From Spongospora subterranea (taxonomy: Eukaryota > Endomyxa > Phytomyxea > Plasmodiophorida > Plasmodiophoridae): a DNA stretch of 29,099 nt. The stretch spans positions 1 through 29,099 of the forward strand of contig OUQQ01000216.1 of NCBI GenBank assembly GCA_900404475.1, read 5' to 3'. The notes beneath the pieces are model-generated. The model did not search any database and was not told the DNA's origin. It saw nothing but the letters and a program-made list of their open reading frames with translations. This document shows positions 13,415 to 24,085 of this stretch, in pieces. Numbering within the stretch: position 1 is the first letter of the stretch; the number at the start of each line of letters is the position of its first letter. Both the position numbers and the translations under genes were made by a program.

Positions 13415-15280
13415 TTACATCCGTCTCTCTCGCAGATAACGCATTACATTAGGGTGCGTTTGCTTCCAAATAGACCTGAACTGCTTATTGGTGCCAGGAT
13501 ACAAGGCTCGAAGCTCGACCAAGGTCAGAGGCCTAAAGAAATAAATTAGTCCGCCCATAATCAAATTCGAAATGCAGAACTTGGAAAAAAATAAGAAAGT
13601 GATCATTGTTCAAGCAAAGAACCTCGAACGATAAATACCTGGCAAATTCACTGGATGAAGCAGATGTGGGCATCGTGGCTGCATCGGCACCGCCCGGAAA
13701 CCTTAAACATCGAGCACTGCTGGAAGGAGTTTTCGGGTAGGAAGATGTGGATGGAGAAACGACAATCGGCGACGCAGCGTCGGCCGTTGACGCTGGGATA
13801 TTTGTTGACACTGGTGCTGCGATCCTCGACGTTGCAATTGTAGTATTCCTCGGCCTTGGTGATGAAGTAATCTTCGAACGTGATGTTGCTGCGGTCTCAA
13901 ACACAGTCTTCGGCAAAGGCGATGGCGTGGCGATCGATACAGATGCTGGAGTTGACTTGGGCAATGGTGATGACCCGATTTTCGAAATAGGTGAAGGAGT
14001 AGTCTGCGAAACTGGTGTTGACGCGCGTTTAGTCAGAGACACAAGAGGTGCTGGAGGACTCTGCGACACTGGTTTTAATATGGTCTTAGACTTCGATGAT
14101 GGAGTTGTCTTTGGCACACCTGCTGCGGTAGTTTTTGAGAAAGAAACAGAGGTAACTTTCGACACTGAGCCTGGGACAACCCTCGACGATGACGCAGCCT
14201 TCGACAATAACTCTTGAGCTGGGCTGGACGCGGAAATTGTAGAAATGGTTTTAGGAGAGCGCTTACTGTTGGCAGCAATAGATAACATGGTTTTCGACGC
14301 CGACATGGGGGCGGACTTTGGCGATGAAGCATTTGACACTAACACTGGCGAATGATTTGAAAGAGAACGCTCTACCTGCATCCTCCCTGCTACAACCTGT
14401 CGGGGCGCTTCAGGAGATGGGGTGCGCGTGGCCTTTGGCGACGAAGTTGGTCTAATTTTCGATAGCTTTTTAGGAATGGGGTTCGAACCTGAAGATATTG
14501 GCAACAGATCTTTTGACTTCCTGCGTTTTGAGGGCCGCAAATGCGGCGGATGATGAGTTTCAAGTTGAGAGATATAATCTTTAGGGTCAGTTCGATAAAA
14601 TGTGCTCAGATCGCCAGGCTCACTCTTTGACAAATCTCCAACCAAAATAGAAAAAATTTCCTCGAGTCGACACGGTTCATCGCCCATCGTGACCATTGAG
14701 CGCAACCACTCGTGAATGTATAGTGCGGCAGCCTTGTATGGTGATCGTAATGAAACTTTTTCAAGCATCGATATCGGATCCGCTGACATAGCGACCTTGT
14801 CGCGGACACGCATTACTGCATTCTGTATTTCTTCCGGAACTAAATTAACGAAAGCTTCTATGGCCTCCGATGTGGACAATACACCGTCTTTCAAACTTTC
14901 TATAGCGATCTGAGTTCCGAGATGCTGTAAAACTGAATCAGCATGACTGATCGGACCCCATATATCGGCCATGGCGGATATTCGCTTGACCCCGGTTATC
15001 AAATCTTCAAGCTCTGGCGCCTCATTCGAAATAGGAATATTCGACATGATGGTCTTGGCAACCATAATTGATGCAGCACGCCGGTACTGTGAAATATAGG
15101 GTTCGCGTCCAGCGAGCGCCGACCTGTTTTATGTATCACGATATTAGGTGATGAATAAACATGAACAAGCAGGCGGAATTACGCGGCGGCATTGTACATG
15201 TCATTGCTGCCAATACGCTGCGAGAACTCTAATATCATGGATAGTACAACGTCGCGTGAGTCGAAATTAGGCGGAGCCAT
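13415..15280 (-). CDS. Hypothetical Ser/Pro/Thr/Lys-rich protein, 3 exons
   Basis: Exons 15280-15183, 15123-13639 and 13532-13415 give 1701 nt, 566 residues; introns are 59 and 106 bp with clean GT-AG ends. The alternative of reading straight on to 13533 would end in a poor-quality AT-rich tail. I do not recognise the family. Residues 1-210 look folded and alpha-helical (LEDLITGVKRISAMADIWGP, ALYIHEWLRSMV). A basic stretch PSKRRKSKD is a possible nuclear localisation signal. Residues about 230-490 are a disordered tract built from degenerate units such as SKTTPS, PLPKSTPASVS and PKTV. A short conserved-looking tail (PLTLVELRALYPGTNKQ, then RYLRERRM) follows the last intron. The layout suggests a nuclear or chromosome scaffold or adaptor rich in proline-directed phosphorylation sites; this is inference only. 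Confidence 0.7.
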
Positions 15281-15580
15281 CGTCCACAACTGATAAATTC
15301 AAATATGGCGCATTTTATGGGGATTTTGTTACCTGCATAGCGACCAAATTAACGACATTGAACTCCAGATACGCAAAATCAATGCTGAGTGTCAATATCA
15401 AAGGCACCGTTCAAAATTCAAGCCTGGCCGCGCGCAGTTCGGGTCTCTCGCTGGCTGCTGCCCGTGGGAGACTGGAGTCAGACTGTCAGACCGATATTTT
15501 CATGAAGGCCGCGCTGTAATGAAGGGGCACGGCACCCAGTTCAATAACTCTACCCGTCTACCGTCCGAGGCTCCGAGCAC
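15281..15580. promoter_or_regulatory. Intergenic region upstream of the Ser/Pro-rich gene
   Basis: This 300-bp segment contains the promoter of the minus-strand gene that starts at 15280, and possibly one for a plus-strand gene starting near 15581. It is richer in G and C (around 15420-15560) than neighbouring intergenic DNA. No motif could be assigned. Confidence 0.35.
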
Positions 15581-16230
15581 ATGCCGCCTCCCAAGTGAGT
15601 AATGTAATTGATCCGTCAAACGTTTCATTATCTGAATTATCTTGCACTGTTCATTATCATTTCAGTTTGCCAATTGAAACACCTTTCAAAACTCAAGGGA
15701 AATCAGTTTGACAACAACTTCTCAAACTAAGCAAGCATCAAAGTCACACTTGTTTTCAGTCGCGGCACAGCTTGTTCGATGTCATCGAAGCCGTTTCTCT
15801 ATCATTTTTTATTTTAATTTTTCAACCTCGAACCTGACCAATTTTGACGATGGCCTTCGCTTCATGTTCTCCGGCATCCATTTTTTTGGGATCTTGTTCC
15901 AAAAAACTGAGGATTTTTAATCCTCGAACTTCTTCCTTCGACGATCTGGTCACAAACACTTACAACACACAATCAGAACACTTACCACACGGTCATCAGC
16001 GTGTTTCTATACTTCGCCATCCCCATTGGCTAATGATGGTGGTGTAGCAGTCTTTGGACCTTTGAATCGCAGAGATTCATTAATACAGGCAACAAGCATG
16101 CCACGGAAGGTCAAACGTACCTGCGCTGAAACAGCCAGAGTTGTTAGATCATGTTATATTCTTCACACCAGATCATCCATCGACGGGACGACACCGAGAT
16201 TTTATAGGTGACGAAATTCGGAGTATTTAG
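15581..16230 (+). CDS. Possible multi-exon gene, structure unresolved
   Basis: An ATG at 15581 is followed after 14 nt by a consensus donor (GTGAGT at 15595) and a pyrimidine-rich acceptor ending at 15665. The second exon would open MPPPNLPIETPFKTQGKS. Further open pieces with protein-like composition are a frame around 16010-16100 (SPSPLANDGGVAVFGPLNRR) and a frame ending at the TAG at 16228 (PELLDHVIFFTPDHPSTGRH, FIGDEIRSI). These lie in different frames, and I could not find one splice scheme that joins them. It may be a fast-evolving disordered protein or a decaying gene. No family is recognised. Confidence 0.3.
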
Positions 16231-16805
16231 GAATAAGAAGTCGACCACAATACCGGTGCTGGTTTGAGGCCTGAACAAGACCAGTGATACAATTGTCATA
16301 TTCTGTCTTGCTTCAACATGAGATTGACAGCCGATGTATTATGTCTGATGGCATTCGGGAGTCATTTCCATCAATTATTTTAACATTACCTTTACTCTCG
16401 GCGCTGATCTCCAAATAATGTTTGATTTTTTCTTTCATATCGAAGCTTGCTACGCTCTTCCTGAGCCTCCCTTGGAACTTCTTCGATTTTGGATCAGCTG
16501 TGTCGGGAGTGGTTCAGAAATCGTCATCAAAGTTCGTCATAGTTTTTTAAAAAACAAAGTCAACATTTGAAGAACATGGCCAGACTGCAAATTGAATTCA
16601 AAAAGCATATATGAGAATGGTTTCGTAACGCCATTGGAGTATTGATTTTGCTGTTGATCTTCTGTTGAAGTAATTCATGACTTGACAGGAACTTTGGTAC
16701 TACAGTACGTGTGCCGTTAATTATTCCGAATGAGCAAACTGCCTGTAGGGTAGTAATATTGATAACAATATCACATGGATGATGCGATACTAAAAGGATT
16801 GGGAC
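16231..16805. other. Intergenic region, nothing supported
   Basis: The sequence is AT-rich with short frames on both strands only. The minus-strand frame at 16560-16817 has no family resemblance and a random-looking composition. Confidence 0.4.
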
Positions 16806-17379
16806 GTGACTGATCATCGAAATGAGAGATGTTCTGAACTAATCAGCGCACATGAGTTAATATTGATGGAGGAATCAGATTTGCCTGACAAACTTCGTAT
16901 CAAGATGTCAACAAAACTGAAAACCCGATCATTCGTTGATGCATCGTTAACAATGTTGACTACAATCAGATTCCATGGAAACCGACGAGGGCGATTAGTG
17001 GTAATCCAGTGTCAGCCTCCTCAACATGGAGTTCATTCACGTATTCACGTTCACTTTTCAAATATCATAGTTACTGATATTAACGATCTGCCAAAATCAA
17101 TATCGTCGGTATTAGCGACATCTATTTGAACACAGTCAGCCTATTCCTGTCACCGATCCTAGTTCCAGCACAATTAAAGATACCATCCCCCACATTGTTA
17201 AGCGTCAATCTAATGCACTTTGTGTCCTCATGAACTTGGAGACAAACCACATATATCGCCCTGCAATCATTGGTTTTCGCACAAATATCGGCGCGAGAGC
17301 AGTTTCGCCAGCCATCAGGCTAGAAAACTGCAACAGTCCAGTACCGCAACGAGCTAATTCAGCCCAAAGAAATGCTTGA
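16806..17379 (+). pseudogene. Split open reading frame, hypothetical
   Basis: A 107-codon frame (16806-17129) ends within an overlapping second frame (17116-17379, 87 codons, no start codon). The first reads MEESDLPDKLRIKMSTKLKT and LPKSISSVLATS. The second reads HSQPIPVTDPSSSTIKDTIP and ALCVLMNLETNHIYRPAIIG, and ends SPVPQRANSAQRN. A single frameshift near 17120 would join them, so this may be a gene of about 190 residues interrupted by one indel, or two exons of a gene whose splice sites I could not place. No family is recognised. Confidence 0.3.
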
Positions 17380-17612
17380 CGGTTGATTCTCTCGCAGAAT
17401 CATGGGTTTATGTATGAGACGATGTGTAATTACATGGAGTTGAACACTCTGACACGACATAGTTCATGGTTATGAAACACGACGGTTTAGCGCAATGACG
17501 GAGACAGCATGAGCAATGTTTTTGAGGCACCAGATTGACATAGTTGAAGCACCTTATTAACGACCTGAATAACTGTTTATTTCTGTTGGAGTATGTACAA
17601 TACAAAAAAAAT

Positions 17613-18086
17613 TCATGGCTGTATAAACAGGTCGGTGTTAACTCCGACGCAACGAGTCGTGACGTCTCCTGTGTTTTTCTTCAGCTGTTTCGTGTTTGTG
17701 TCGATCTGGCCCTGATCTCCCTGCAACAGGGCCTTGGTCAACTGACACTTATTCTTCAGAACTTTATTTCTATCTTTCTGGCATTGAATCGCTTTCTTTT
17801 CTTCTGAGCTGGCGGCAGCCTTTAACGCAGGGTTGAAGAACTTTTTCTCGGCATCTTCAGCGATAACACGAATGGCTTCGATCGCTTTGGCCCCCAATGA
17901 GCTAGGGCATACAGCATCGGCGTTTGCAAGAGCCTGGGCGCCATCACCTCCTTGACGGGAGATATCGATATCAGCAAACCCAGAAGGAGAAGGGCCATCT
18001 TCGTCATGGGCCATCGTCATCACCGATAGCAACAGGCATGCAATCAATGCTGACGATAACGCATTTGAACTCGACACTTTGAACAT
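17613..18086 (-). CDS. Small secreted protein, 157 residues, single exon
   Basis: The frame from the ATG at 18086 to the stop at 17613 starts with a classical signal peptide: MFKVSSSNAL, then a hydrophobic core SSALIACLLLSVMT, with likely cleavage near MTMA/HDED at residue 26. The mature part is hydrophilic and helical, acidic at first and Lys/Gln-rich later (AEDAEKKFFNPALKAAASSE), with four cysteines (AVCPSS, IQCQKD, NKCQLT, TRCVGV) that could form two disulphides. No domain is recognised. It is transcribed away from a second secreted-protein gene at 18455, 368 bp apart. Short Cys-containing secreted proteins of this type are common in fungi; a specific role cannot be given. Confidence 0.75.
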   Translation of the reverse strand: MFKVSSSNALSSALIACLLLSVMTMAHDEDGPSPSGFADIDISRQGGDGAQALANADAVCPSSLGAKAIEAIRVIAEDAEKKFFNPALKAAASSEEKKAIQCQKDRNKVLKNKCQLTKALLQGDQGQIDTNTKQLKKNTGDVTTRCVGVNTDLFIQP

Positions 18087-18145
18087 TAGGAATGCAGAAA
18101 CTCGTTGATCGTCAACCGACTCAAATTAAAATGAATAAGTCCAGC

Positions 18146-18237
18146 GACTTCTCGCTAGTTTCAAAGGAAAAGAGCTCGGTTTCTGGAAGAGGCTTCTCGC
18201 TATGTAGTTTCAATGGAAAAGAGATCGTTTGTCTGGA
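18146..18237. repeat. Imperfect tandem duplication in the shared promoter of two secreted-protein genes
   Basis: Copy 1 (18146-18187) and copy 2 (18191-18237) share CTTCTCGCTA, AGTTTCAA, GGAAAAGAG and CGTTT/CGGTTTCTGG in the same order, with a 4-bp insertion in copy 2. Both lie between the divergent starts at 18086 and 18455. A duplicated 42-47 bp segment in this place may be a repeated binding site controlling one or both genes. Confidence 0.75.
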
Positions 18238-18454
18238 ATTACTGTCCAGACAGATGCATCAGGTAAAAGCAGAGAAGCTTATATAGGGCCGTAAATAACA
18301 ACAGACAGTTATTCCAGAGCATGTCGTAAAATGGTTTGTTCCATCGGATGAACACATTCCGGGCAATTCTAGAAACCTGAGTTCGACCTTCAAATTATTG
18401 AATAACCTTTAAATGATCATTTCCTTTTGGCGATATATCATCGACTCTTATAAA

Positions 18455-18835
18455 ATGATGAAGCTTATTCTTCTCTGCGGATTGGTGGCGGTTATCAACG
18501 CGCAAGCAAATTTGCAAGGCTTTCCGGAGGCGCTCGGAGGAGTTACAGCTCCAGCAGTTACTCAAGTGGGCAACCAATTCCAAGTGGAAGGCAACTCCCT
18601 CATCAACACCTTGTCATCAGCGTTGGACAGATCCTGTGCCGTTCAACATAATAAATGTGCCAATGCAGCTAACGCTGGCGGTAACAAGACGCTCAAGGTT
18701 TCCGACTGCGACGCCCAACAGGGCCGATGTAACGCATTCCAACAGGGGGCCGGTAACACACAAGGTCAGGCTCAGGCTGCGCCAGCCCAAACCCAACAAG
18801 CTCAGGCAGCAGCAGCCCTGCCAGCGTGCAATTAG
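18455..18835 (+). CDS. Small secreted Gln/Ala-rich cysteine protein of a fungal type
   Basis: The likely start is the ATG at 18455, or 18458 directly after it (MMKLILLCGLVAVINAQA). Both give a signal peptide, whereas the earlier in-frame ATG at 18413 would bury it. The mature part has FQVEGNSLINTLSSALDR, then SCAVQHNKCANAANAGG, then VSDCDAQQGRCNAF: four cysteines in a pattern I know from predicted secreted proteins of fungi (S-C-x-I/V-Q-x-N-x-C-A-N-A ... C-D-x-Q). An Ala/Gln-rich tail ends LPACN. Length is 126 residues with no intron. TATAAA (18449-18454) directly abuts the start codon, too close to serve as a TATA box. Function is unknown; extracellular or cell-wall localisation is expected. 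It is divergent from the secreted-protein gene at 18086. Confidence 0.82.
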   Translation: MMKLILLCGLVAVINAQANLQGFPEALGGVTAPAVTQVGNQFQVEGNSLINTLSSALDRSCAVQHNKCANAANAGGNKTLKVSDCDAQQGRCNAFQQGAGNTQGQAQAAPAQTQQAQAAAALPACN

Positions 18836-20627
18836 AATGCACTTCCGGCCAATGCCAGATTAACGATTTCGAAATCGCAAGAGGTAAAAATGCTGATAAA
18901 TAAATTGATAAATGTATTTTTGCCGGAACCGCAGGAATGGCCCCAACTAAGACGATGTTTGCTCATTGTCGTACGCAACAACCGTTGAATGGAGTTCGGG
19001 ACCATTTTTGCCCAAAGTGCTGGTCGTGCAGGACCGGAGCAGATACTTGATTGGTGCAGGCACTGATATGGCAGAGCTCCGGCGATTTCTTTCCGCCTGC
19101 GTTCATGCGCCCAACAGTGTGTCGAAGTGCAATATGGCCATTTACCAATGTATTTATTGTTCCTTCACAGAAGAAGTTGACGAATTTGTGAGACCAGATT
19201 GGCGGGAAATGTGATGCTCTGTATTAGATTATGGTATGTATACAGATATCTCATTTATCCGCAATGGCGCAACGACCCAGGTTATCTCAGTTGTATCAAC
19301 CGGATATTTCACTGTGGCGTACTGTAGACCTGATATTGTCCCGTCAAAGTCTAGAGATGCAAACGGCGTCTTGCTTGTCAAGCGCGTTTGTTGCAACATC
19401 ATTACACCTATTCTTCTGTTATCAAAAGTTCAATTTTGTGTGAGAGTTTATCGACATTGAGCTCGTCGCCCTGAACTAATATACTGAATTTCTCAAAAGA
19501 TTATGCGGAGGAACAGATTTTGTTTTCAAGGAATGTTGTTTTCTCCAGATAAGGAAATGTCAAAGAACAGAACAGCAATGGTCATTTAGCTTGCATAATC
19601 AAGATGGCGATCTAGAAGGATATATGTGATAGAGATTGGGGGCTATCAAGGGACGGACGCGGTGTACAAAAGGCCGGTTCATCGATAGGAAATAGGAATG
19701 TTGACAAGATCTTTTTGGTTGTGTAGGTCCTGTTCTCGATAACGCGCTCGCTTACCTCACAATTGATCATAGCTCTCTACATCCGTCTACTGTAATATTG
19801 ATTATTGTGAAAGTTTGTTGTTGAATGTTCCATGAGTTGACTGAAACAGTCAAGCCATAATACTCCAGTTGTTGGACCCATATTTACAGAACGTTCTGCA
19901 GTTTATTTAACAGAACTGGAATACAATTGGAAAATCATCAAGTGGAATCTAAACGGGACAATTTGGTGTTAGAGTCTACACTATAGGTGCCTTTCGTCCA
20001 ATAACCCAGGATGGATGGGGAATACGGAACTGTCAGGCGCTGCGCCTCGTCTTACAAACTGGGGAATGGTATCAATATTGATAGAACATGGCAGGGATCC
20101 TCATTGACAGAGAAAAGGTTGAGGAACACGAGAAAATAAAGTTGAGACCCAAAGACTTTCTTAATTTGTATATCATGTGGTATATCTTTCTGAATAGTGA
20201 TCGACTGGATCGACACAAAAAGCGGCACCGAAATGTCGAAAGATTCGCAGGCAAATCTGTCAAAGACCTTGTGTGTCAACAAACAATTAAGACTGTGATG
20301 GCAAATAACCTTATGCGCTTGATAATGGTCAATTACAGGGACTTTTCAAAAAACAGGAACAGACTCTTCGACAGATACCGCCGGTAAACTCAAAGACTGA
20401 TGCTATACGTCGGAATGGATCATCTCCAACCGGTACATCTATCTGCTAAGTGAAATATCGCCATCTCCATTTTTCAACTGAGAAAATTTGAACAGCTTTG
20501 AACGACATCAGTCAATCCCATAGAGATGTCCTGCAACTTGTTTTGCGATTTGAAAATGTTCCCAACCGACCAACCAGTCCATTAATTCGGAAAGGCCAAA
20601 CCATAATTTAACAACTAAAATTGCATG
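18836..20627. other. Long stretch without a supported gene
   Basis: About 1.8 kb. A frame at 18957-19052 encodes a short CPKCWSC motif but stops at once. Frames at 18966-19214 and 19236-19460 (+) show no known family. A 99-codon frame at 20088-20387 (+) is Lys/Arg/Asp-rich (KKRHRNVERFAGKSVKDL) with no match I recognise; a complementary open frame on the other strand suggests chance. Decayed transposon DNA is possible but was not recognised. Confidence 0.35.
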
Positions 20628-21493
20628 TCAAGATGGCAAGACACTGACGCCAAAATCATCGCACGATAGAGAGAGACTCCGTTTGCAGCTGATACCTGCA
20701 CCATGAACAGTAACTGTGAACGATGACGTGATCAATTGCTGGGCGATCGTCATTGTCATTGAGACTGGTGAGCAATTGCGCCATGGTGAGTGACCATGTA
20801 GGCCAGCTGAATCGCTGATTGTGATCAACAGTATCGCCCCGCCTCTACACACCTAAACTGACGAATTAGGACATGGAAACATCTGGAATCATCTCAACAA
20901 TAACTGGGTTTATGCGGAACCAGTGATAATGCAGTTTGAAAATCCAATAAAAAAGTAAGAATCAATCAATCACGAATATGCAGTTCAAAATTTCAAAGTT
21001 AGGAAAATTCATGAACAGTTCAAGGACCAAAATAACGACAGATCACCTCAGATAAGATTTGGCGCAACCGACTGCAACTGGGTTTGCAAGCGAGATGCAC
21101 CCAGGAATCAGTGCCATCAATTATGATGATAAGCTGGGCAGGATCCAGGCCGTGAAGAGTTTGTGCAGCCTCTGAGGCCGAACGCACTCGTGCCACCGAT
21201 ACCTTGTCCAATATTGTTGTCCACGACCTCTGGTGACGGGTTTGGCAGATTTCGGAAAATCGACGGACGTTGAACTTCCCATCGGCGTCTAGCCATAACA
21301 CGCCAGTCTTAACGCTTGATGCCTTTGCGGCCACAGTTATCGCAATGTGATAAAGGAGTTCGGTTTTAAGGCAGTGGGCAGGTGCCGAGATGATGCAGCT
21401 AGTACCGGGGGCAATCCGTACATCTGTCAATCCCAAATCGACATGTTTATGGCGAGCAAATGCCTCAAGAAGCGTCATATCCCCTAACGTCAT
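20628..21493 (-). CDS. XRCC2-like RAD51 paralogue with degenerate Walker A, 2 exons
   Basis: Exons 21493-21047 and 20852-20628 give 672 nt, 223 residues; the 194-bp intron has GT-AG ends at phase 0. The ATP-binding core is recognisable: CLKTELLYHI at 41-50 corresponds to the GTGKTEMLYHL of XRCC2; VLWLDADGKFNVRRFSEI matches VLFIDTDYHFDMLRL; LIIIIDGTDSW (Walker B, Asp126) and LRQILSE/VCRGGAILLITISDS form the next strand. The Walker A reads SAPAHCLKT: Lys43 and Thr44 stay but the glycines are lost. XRCC2 belongs to the BCDX2 complex that assists RAD51 in homologous recombination, and its own nucleotide site is known to be dispensable in vertebrates, so a degenerate loop is compatible with function. 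It is shorter than human XRCC2 (280 residues); the region after the intron is the least certain. Confidence 0.75.
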
Positions 21494-22105
21494 GACGAGG
21501 ACTTGATAATTTTGATCCTGTCGCAGGGGTGGAGTCGAGAAGAGTCATGATTTATGCGCCACAACCGCCCACCGTCTGTCACCCACTGGACTCTCGACTT
21601 GTGCAGTCAAACCCTCCTTCACGTTTCCGGATTCTGGTGTGGAATGTGCAGAGCAGATGGTTTGTTGAACCGGTGGGAGGTTATCTGCGAGTCTTTTGAG
21701 AGGTTTTTGATGAACAGTCGGATGTCAACATTGAACAATAAAATATCAAAACACAATTGGGCATTTCGACACTTTGTGAAAATGGCTTTCTCCGTGTATT
21801 GATGGTATAAGGGTTGCGGAATCAATAAACATCTGGCCAACACCCCAGCATACGATATAGCTCTTAATAAACCCACACCAACGCTTACAAAATCAACGAT
21901 TGGTTGCAACTATAATGGCGGTAGTTGTTAAGGGCACAGATATTCTCGTACAGCCCCCCTGACATATGTAATTGATAATTACGCCTAGGCAGTCAAAATG
22001 ATCTATATCAGTGATACGCTATGGTGAACCCGTTCATGGCTGTCCAGTCAAGACGATACGGTGCTATTCTACAATTGCTCACACACAAAGCTAGTCAAAC
22101 GTCGA
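21494..22105. other. Intergenic region, nothing supported
   Basis: This 612-bp segment between the XRCC2-like start and the stop of the NT-C2 gene has short overlapping frames on both strands without family resemblance. It should contain the XRCC2-like promoter. Confidence 0.4.
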
Positions 22106-23469
22106 TTATTGATGGATAGTGGCACGATGAGTTGCCCTGAAACCCATAGGCTTATATGGGTCATTAGATATGGGTGGAGATATGCCACCGGCTGAGATCA
22201 TGGCGATCGCCTTATCAAGGCCAACACTTGCGGCGACAAAACCGTCCTCATCGTCCGACTTATCGGTGATTCTTTCAAATGAATCTGGGGCCAACTGCTG
22301 CCCCCTATCATCATATGAGTTGTTCATCATCATCGTGTTATACACCTTCATTGTCGGCAATTCCACGAAATCATTCACTTCGATGTTTCTCCCGACCTCC
22401 ACGTTCTCAGCGGCGATTGTCTGTGTAGGGACTGGGGGGTTGACGGTGTCGAATACGGTCATGTCGAGCTCTGGTCGGGAGACTTTTGTGGCATCGCCAC
22501 CGACCCGCTGTCCACTGAAACTATTGACTTGACGCTGTGCACGTGGCGCCGACAATACCAAAGATGTCCGAGTAGCTGCCTTACCAGCTGACATCGTTTG
22601 CGAATTGACATGACTCAAATGTGCTTGACGCGGTAGACCATCGGATAGAGCTGCACGTAGGGCGATTCGTAATTCAGGTCCATTACCAACTGGAACAGTT
22701 GATTCCTATGATCAGATGCAACATATTAGGTCATCCATTTGCCAAACAAAGACCCGGAAAGAATTCTCTAAGGCAACCACTTGAAGCCAAAAACAGAAAA
22801 GATGACGCCTGATGACAATGGAACCTACTTGCAATGAATACAGGAAACATACCCAATCAATGTCAGAAAATTGTGAACAGTTTGCGCAACACAACATCTA
22901 TTCACTCAACATTCTTAAGTGATAGATTCTCTTCAATTCCCGCGTATTGAAAAATGTTAACAATGAAAATAATCATAACCGTATCAAGTGTAGAATGTGA
23001 AATCCGCACACAGATAAGCTAGAAAATTTAGATGTTCAGTGTTAACCTCGTCCCTAAGGCGAATGGTATCGTTGGGCTTGCCAGATCGCAATGACAGGAC
23101 ACGAGATCGCTCAACCACCGTGGCCGGATCTAGCTCTGGAGTCAGCATTGAGGCAAAATCCACCATGCACGCCATGGTTTTATCACGGGTTTCGTTGACA
23201 ATCGTGATGGAAAACGATTTTTCATCGAACTCTGCCGCGCCGTTGTCGTGGTATAGCGTGACGTCGAATTGCAGCTCCTGGTCAAAGCGAACAGTATTGT
23301 CGGCCTCAGCCAAAGCAATCTGAGTTCTGTATTCGGTTCCGTGGCGATGGCATCGGCAATAAGCGACGTCATCTTTCCCCACGAATGACGATAGATTAGC
23401 GCCGGTCATCACCAAAAGCGAGAAGCGCGCCCTGGATTTCAACTTCAGGAGATGCGTTAGAAAGCGCAT
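22106..23469 (-). CDS. NT-C2 (EEIG1/EHBP1 N-terminal type) domain protein, 2 exons
   Basis: Exons 23469-23047 and 22705-22106 sum to 1023 nt, 340 residues. The 341-bp intron starts GTTAAC and ends CATAG, phase 0. Residues about 8-160 match the NT-C2 fold: LKSRARFSLLVMTGANL, VAYCRCHRHGTEYRTQ, VRFDQELQFDVTLYHD and EKSFSITIVNE, continuing after the intron with GNGPELRIALRAALSDGLP. NT-C2 domains bind membranes or partners and occur in adaptors that link vesicle traffic and the actin cytoskeleton. The C-terminal half is low-complexity and acidic (ITDKSDDEDGFV), with no coiled coil or catalytic motif. The ATG at 23469 places the domain right at the N-terminus, as is usual. The intron is long for this window, so a small additional exon cannot be excluded. 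Confidence 0.78.
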
Positions 23470-24085
23470 CGATGGACGTTGTCTGTGAATTTTCGAGGAC
23501 GCGTGCTGGGTTGATTTTTTCCGAGAAATTTCAAAAGCGGTCCGCGGCGATTCTGCCAGACACAGATGGATGGCAAAGGAGCTGCCAGTGCCATAGTGGG
23601 AGAGTTGCCATCTGTGATGTCATTCTCATACCACATACACCGATACGAGCTTGGACTTTGTCGAACTCGTCTTGTTAGAGTATTGTACGCGACCACAACC
23701 ACAATGCATTAGTCAGTTTCAAATTCGTAAATATAATTTCGAAGGATGTGGGATGTCAAAACCGCAATGGAATAGACTCATTCCTTTTGAACCCGCACTG
23801 GCACACAATCATAATTGGGTACAGCTGAAGTTGTATGTAGCTGCCAGCGGGGGTTCCATTTTTTTAAGATTAGTCATAAACACAAAAATACTGGAAGTAC
23901 AATCAATAAATCTACTAATTACATTTTTTACGATTAGTGATGCACATGCCATATTGGACGTTCGTAATAATACATCTATCGATTGATGGTTGTGGATCAG
24001 ACCGCGATGGGCCGTTCACAAACCATTCTTTTCAATATAACTACTTTCCAAAAACCAATACGTCATGTGCCTGACTGATCGTGTC
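23470..24085. other. Intergenic region, nothing supported
   Basis: About 600 bp upstream of the NT-C2 gene, with no recognised protein; the 111-codon frame at 23651-23986 (+) has no family resemblance. A 19-bp segment near 24064 (CATGTGCCTGACTGATCGT) recurs as a direct repeat near 24338 (CATGTGCATGACTGATCGT). Confidence 0.4.

Noticed and set aside
13533..13638. Continuation of the 510-codon frame to 13533
   Set aside because: The tail is AT-rich and unlike the rest. A donor at 13638 and an acceptor at 13533 remove it and join a better C-terminal exon in phase.
13747..14217. 156-codon plus-strand frame
   Set aside because: It is the antisense of the Ser/Pro/Lys repeat tract; its Asp/Gly/Val-rich composition is the complement of that biased sequence.
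20088..20387. 99-codon basic frame as a gene
   Set aside because: There is no recognised family, no neighbouring exons that fit, and a complementary open frame on the opposite strand. It could be chance.
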